Part shown: one piece after another, positions 60,768 through 64,000 of the stretch | Position numbering within the stretch: position 1 is the first letter of the stretch | Layout: each line of letters starts with the position of its first letter | Assembly (NCBI GenBank): GCA_951217055.1 | Contig: OX578277.1 | Location: 58,834,173-58,898,172, forward strand | Source of the DNA: Gerris lacustris | Lineage: Eukaryota; Arthropoda; Insecta; Hemiptera; Gerridae | DNA length: 64,000 bases | Direction of reading: 5' to 3' | Program-made: the position numbers and the translations under genes | Notes under the pieces: model-generated | Told to the model about the DNA's origin: nothing | What the model saw: the letters and a program-made list of their open reading frames with translations, nothing else | The model's database searches: none

Positions 60768-63366
60768 CTGTAAAAAGAAAGACGTTTTTATAATAGAAAC
60801 ATGTAATTTGATTGAAAATTAATATTAATCTACTTAATAACAACAAACAGTATAAGAAACTGCATAGCAAATTACTTACGATGACCAATTATTTTATGTA
60901 TTTTAAGGTATATTTACAAGTAAGTAACAATATGTAAAGTATTGAACATGGTACAGTACATAGCCCGGCACATGACATTACATAAAAGTACAAAGTTTCA
61001 AGATGGCCTCCAAGGGGGTAACAAATTACAACAAAATATGAGAATATGCTGTATATATCAACTCTACCTCATTATGCGGTGGTAAATCTGTCAACTGTCT
61101 GGTGACAATGTCAACTAACACTCTTATATCATTTGTATAAAATAACTTAGCTGCTGTTTCACCACTAAAAATATCCATAAATAATTTCAATACAGAATGA
61201 TAAGGAGAAGCATGAACTTTAAATCGTCGAACAGGATCCTCTGAAAATAAGTAAATAAATATTAATTTTTAAAAAACCTTAAAATTTGTGTACACTCAGC
61301 AATAAAGTTTGGATAGTTGAGTGAAAAATTTCATACTTAGAGTGGTGCTGTGACAGATATTTATTAGTATTTATTAATATCAAAGTAAACTCAGGTCTAT
61401 GAAGGATTATGATTTCGATTGCATTATGATTCGAATGCAGCAAGCATCAATCTAAATAAAATGACACACAGTAGAATCCCATTAATCCGGACACATGGTA
61501 ATCCGGACAATCATCCATGGAGAATGCAAGCCCTCAACAATAAAAATTATATTGTAAATCACTTACGATCATTCTCAATGACCCTGTGCAAAATGACAAC
61601 TTAGAAAATGCACTGAAAAGGGTAAATTTAAAAGATGTGTTCAGTATAACTGTTCGAAACTGATAGCAATGTACATATGTATGTTCATTCATATACATAT
61701 GTAATTACATATTCATGCTCATTAACAATGAGTCAATTTAAGCTATCCATGTGTAATGTTAATACAACTACAGTACCTACATATACATTTTTCTATAAAG
61801 TGCTTTACGTTATTTTTTTAACACCTCACTAATCCGGACGACCCTATGACTGAATTAAAGGGGTCTTACTGTACTTTTAAGGTACCTTTTTTGAGATAAA
61901 CTCAGAAAACCAAAATTCATCTAGGTTCTATTTCTAGACATTAAGATATATGCTCCAATAAATATACAATAGATATACAATTAATAGATACACTGTGTCA
62001 GAGCAGACCTGTGCCCTGTAATGATTAAATACTGTAGTTGATCATGACAAAATAAATAAAAATAATAATACTAATACCTTCTCTATTGATAAGGAGAAGA
62101 AGTTTTTCAGTTAATATTTTAACACATTCAACTTGACTAAGTGTTACAACTGTTATGTTGCTTGTAGCATGAGGTTTGAACTGAAGGTTATAGGATAATA
62201 ATAAAGTCAACATAATATCAGCTATTTCAAAATCTCCTTCACTTTCAATTAAGTTTAAAACTATCTTAACAAAATCGCCACCTAAATGTTCTGAAACAAT
62301 AAAAATTGAATAAAAAATAAATATATCTCTTAACCTTCATCTGCTTGCGCCTATCAAATTCACACTTCTTATAGCGTGGGCGGCAATTTGGCACATATAA
62401 TTCTTTGTCGTTTTCAAGAGTTTTTCTTCATTCAAAGTGCTTGATGCAAATTATTTAGGTCTCATGGCTCTGACATAACATTAAAAGCACATTTTTGGCC
62501 AAATATCTTTATTAAAATATATAATCAAAATTGTATTTAGTGTTGATAAATATTGTTGTTAATGATGACACTAGGCAGAAAGTTGGGCACTGTAAGACAC
62601 TAGATAGTTTGTGACTGTACTCAGCCAAAATGCATTGATGCTTAACGCCGATGTTGACCTTTCGATGTATTGGACATCAATTTTTCCTTTGAGAAACATC
62701 GACTTTTTTTTGCTTACTAGGGAGAGATTTGAAAGCAGTCAACTTTGTTTTGCTGACATCTTTGGGGTGAATCGACCCTTCCTTGCCGGAGATGGGGTTG
62801 AGAGCTTCTTTGGCGGGATGGGTGGCTTCGGATTCGGACCCCCTTTCATTTTAATCCCCCCTGTGGTATTTTTTTTTTTTGCTCGCCAAGGTGGGTTAGG
62901 AGATTGATGACAATGTATCGAAAACATAGATATTTTCTTTTGATGTCAATGCATCGAAAACATCGATGTTTAGCTCGATGTCCCAACCCTTTGCTGAGCT
63001 AGTTGGGAGTTGTCTTATTAGAAGAAAGGCATGGTCTAGACAGGATAGCAATTAAAGAATAAAGGTCCCTCTTATGAGACTTTAAAAAATTACTGGAAAA
63101 ATTCAAAAAGGCGGCCCATTTGCCGCTTACGTGAGTGGATGAAGATTAATAGTAATAGTGGATCAAAAGTAATATTTTTTCCCAGCAAATCCATTATTTT
63201 ATCAAAATCCTCCATCAAATTGATAATAACATCACTTATAAGAAATCAAAAGTATAATTTACCAATATGAGTAATAGGCATTGGTTCCCCAGTAGAAAAT
63301 ATCACAGACAATAATTGTGCCAATTTAGTAATTCTTTCCAAATTTTTCAGATTGGCTTCCATTTCT
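60558..63366 (-). CDS. NCKIPSD/SPIN90-type actin regulator, C-terminal part (partial at 5' end)
   Basis: Four minus-strand exons (63366-63263, 62290-62078, 61240-61068, 60767-60558) join in frame with GT-AG introns and give about 233 residues plus stop. The protein has EHLGGDFVKIVLNLIE, EKLLLLINREG, EDPVRRFKVHASPYHSVLKL, and an end with YEHRISELSSILTHILTEE and SDRAIVRDIL. This order matches the C-terminal helical (armadillo-like) domain of NCKIPSD (SPIN90/WISH/DIP), which activates Arp2/3 to start linear actin filaments and binds formins. The N-terminal SH3 domain and proline region of the family are not in the window, so the gene continues past the right edge. The family call rests on remembered similarity and a search would settle it. 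Confidence 0.82.
61068..61240 (-). CDS. NCKIPSD-type gene, penultimate coding exon
   Basis: 173 nt. It encodes EDPVRRFKVHASPYHSVLKL and LFYTNDIRVLVDIVTRQLTD, ending PPHNE before the donor GTAGAG. The acceptor is TATTTTCAG. Confidence 0.82.
61469..61871. mobile_element. Pogo-type MITE in an intron of the NCKIPSD-type gene
   Basis: The ends are inverted and of Tigger/pogo style: CAGTAGAATCCCATTAATCC at the left and, in reverse, CAGTAAGACCCCTTTAATTC at the right. TA follows the right end; the left flank is CA, a decayed duplication. AATCCGGAC recurs inside both ends. No transposase is present. Confidence 0.65.
62078..62290 (-). CDS. NCKIPSD-type gene, internal coding exon
   Basis: 213 nt. It encodes HLGGDFVKIVLNLIESEGDF, a leucine-rich helix (MLTLLLSYNLQF) and VKILTEKLLLLINREG. 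The acceptor is TTGTTTCAG and the donor GTATTAG. Confidence 0.83.
62291..63262. other. Intron of the NCKIPSD-type gene with MITE-like sequence
   Basis: 62615-62990 has repeated CATCGATGTTT/AATGCATCGA blocks in inverted order and ends with GACATCGAGC read in reverse, resembling hAT-like ends. A G-rich frame at 62760-62880 has no protein similarity that I recognise. Confidence 0.4.
63263..63366 (-). CDS. NCKIPSD-type gene, first coding exon in the window
   Basis: 104 nt. It encodes EMEANLKNLERITKLAQLLS and VIFSTGEPMPITHI. The donor is GTAAAT and the acceptor TATTACAG on the minus strand. It begins mid-codon, so at least one more exon lies upstream; none was recognised in 63367-64000. Confidence 0.8.
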
Positions 63367-64000
63367 CTGTAATAGAAAGATTAAATAATTAAAACTGAAT
63401 AAATATAATTATTGAAAAAGTAATTGTGGTAAAAACAAATGTGTTCTACCCCAAGTAACAAAATAGTGCCATCTTATACTATTCTTTTGTATATTTATTT
63501 GTTTTTCAATGACTAATTTACTTCTTATAGTAATAATTCTTTTATATTCGATGCATATTAAATGAATACCAAATCATAAGGTTCCTTCTATATCGTGATA
63601 AAATTTAAAGTTACAATAAATATCATCTGTCATAATATTAGTATAATTGATGCTTCTGGTCATAATTGCTAATGTTATCAGACATCATTTTTAAACAATT
63701 TTATTTGGTCATTCTTTGTAAACTTGAATGACTATACACACTTTTTTGCTGCTACATACAAAATTTTGGAAATTTATAATTTACAATGGCATAAAATTGA
63801 AAGGAGTACGTGAGAAGAATAAAGGAAATAATGGAACTTTCTTATTTCCTTTAACTATAGTGAACTGATTACCAATTAATGTGGTCTATATAAAACAATT
63901 GATTTTCTAGTTTGACAATAAACAGTAGTGAGTAATTTTAATCAGTGAGTTCCACATCAAAACAATCAACATAATTAACTTGGTGCAAAGTAGTAAAGGA
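63367..64000. other. Intron of the NCKIPSD-type gene, running off the edge
   Basis: AT-rich, no exon or repeat recognised. The gene's upstream exons should lie to the right of the window. Confidence 0.45.

Noticed and set aside
62611..62907. 98-codon frame with a Gly/Phe-rich stretch
   Set aside because: It overlaps MITE-like inverted blocks and a T-run in an intron; composition explains the Gly/Phe content.

Overview
The window is AT-rich nuclear DNA from an arthropod, almost certainly an insect. It contains spliced protein genes with GT-AG introns, an insect-type muscle troponin C, and many transposable elements of families common in insect genomes (BEL/Pao, mariner, pogo/Tigger, hAT, Helentron-like, tRNA-derived SINE). 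The species cannot be named from the sequence. No bacterial or CRISPR-like content was seen.

Three host genes are supported. (1) 1421-13759, plus: a sesquipedalian-type PH-domain endosomal adaptor in four coding exons, ending in an F&H motif of the kind that binds the OCRL phosphatase. (2) 32200-42482, plus: a complete 151-residue troponin C in five coding exons. The start ATG sits alone in the first coding exon, and a perfect MEF2 box lies about 95 bp upstream. (3) 60558-63366, minus: the last four coding exons of an NCKIPSD/SPIN90-type actin regulator, whose N-terminal part lies beyond the right edge.

Most of the rest is mobile DNA. A 7.6-kb BEL/Pao retrotransposon (4511-12135) lies antisense in the last large intron of the PH-domain gene. 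Its 448-bp LTRs look identical, it has a 5-bp target duplication, and one in-frame TGA separates gag-protease from pol. A second, internally deleted BEL relic lies at 19606-20979. From 21.2 to 31.6 kb there is a repeat cluster: a TA-flanked 1.34-kb element carrying nine copies of a 15-bp motif, a 290-bp tandem repeat, four copies of a ~740-bp Helentron-like element with a (GTCT)n core, and a 3.8-kb imperfect palindrome around a dead mariner/IS630 transposase. One palindrome arm has a Helentron-like insertion and the other arm keeps the empty site.

Troponin C intron 1 holds three 347-bp tandem units, each with a tRNA-like gene. Its intron 4 holds a complete tRNA-derived SINE with a target duplication. 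The stretch 46-60 kb has several MITEs, a dead hAT (ZMYM1/DUF4371-type) transposase, a 1.96-kb hAT-like element with a perfect 8-bp duplication, and a recent tandem duplication. The three genes show no sign of working together; they look like ordinary neighbours separated by repeats. No wholly new gene system was recognised. The most unusual items are the tRNA-like tandem array, the iterated-motif transposon and the Helentron-like family.
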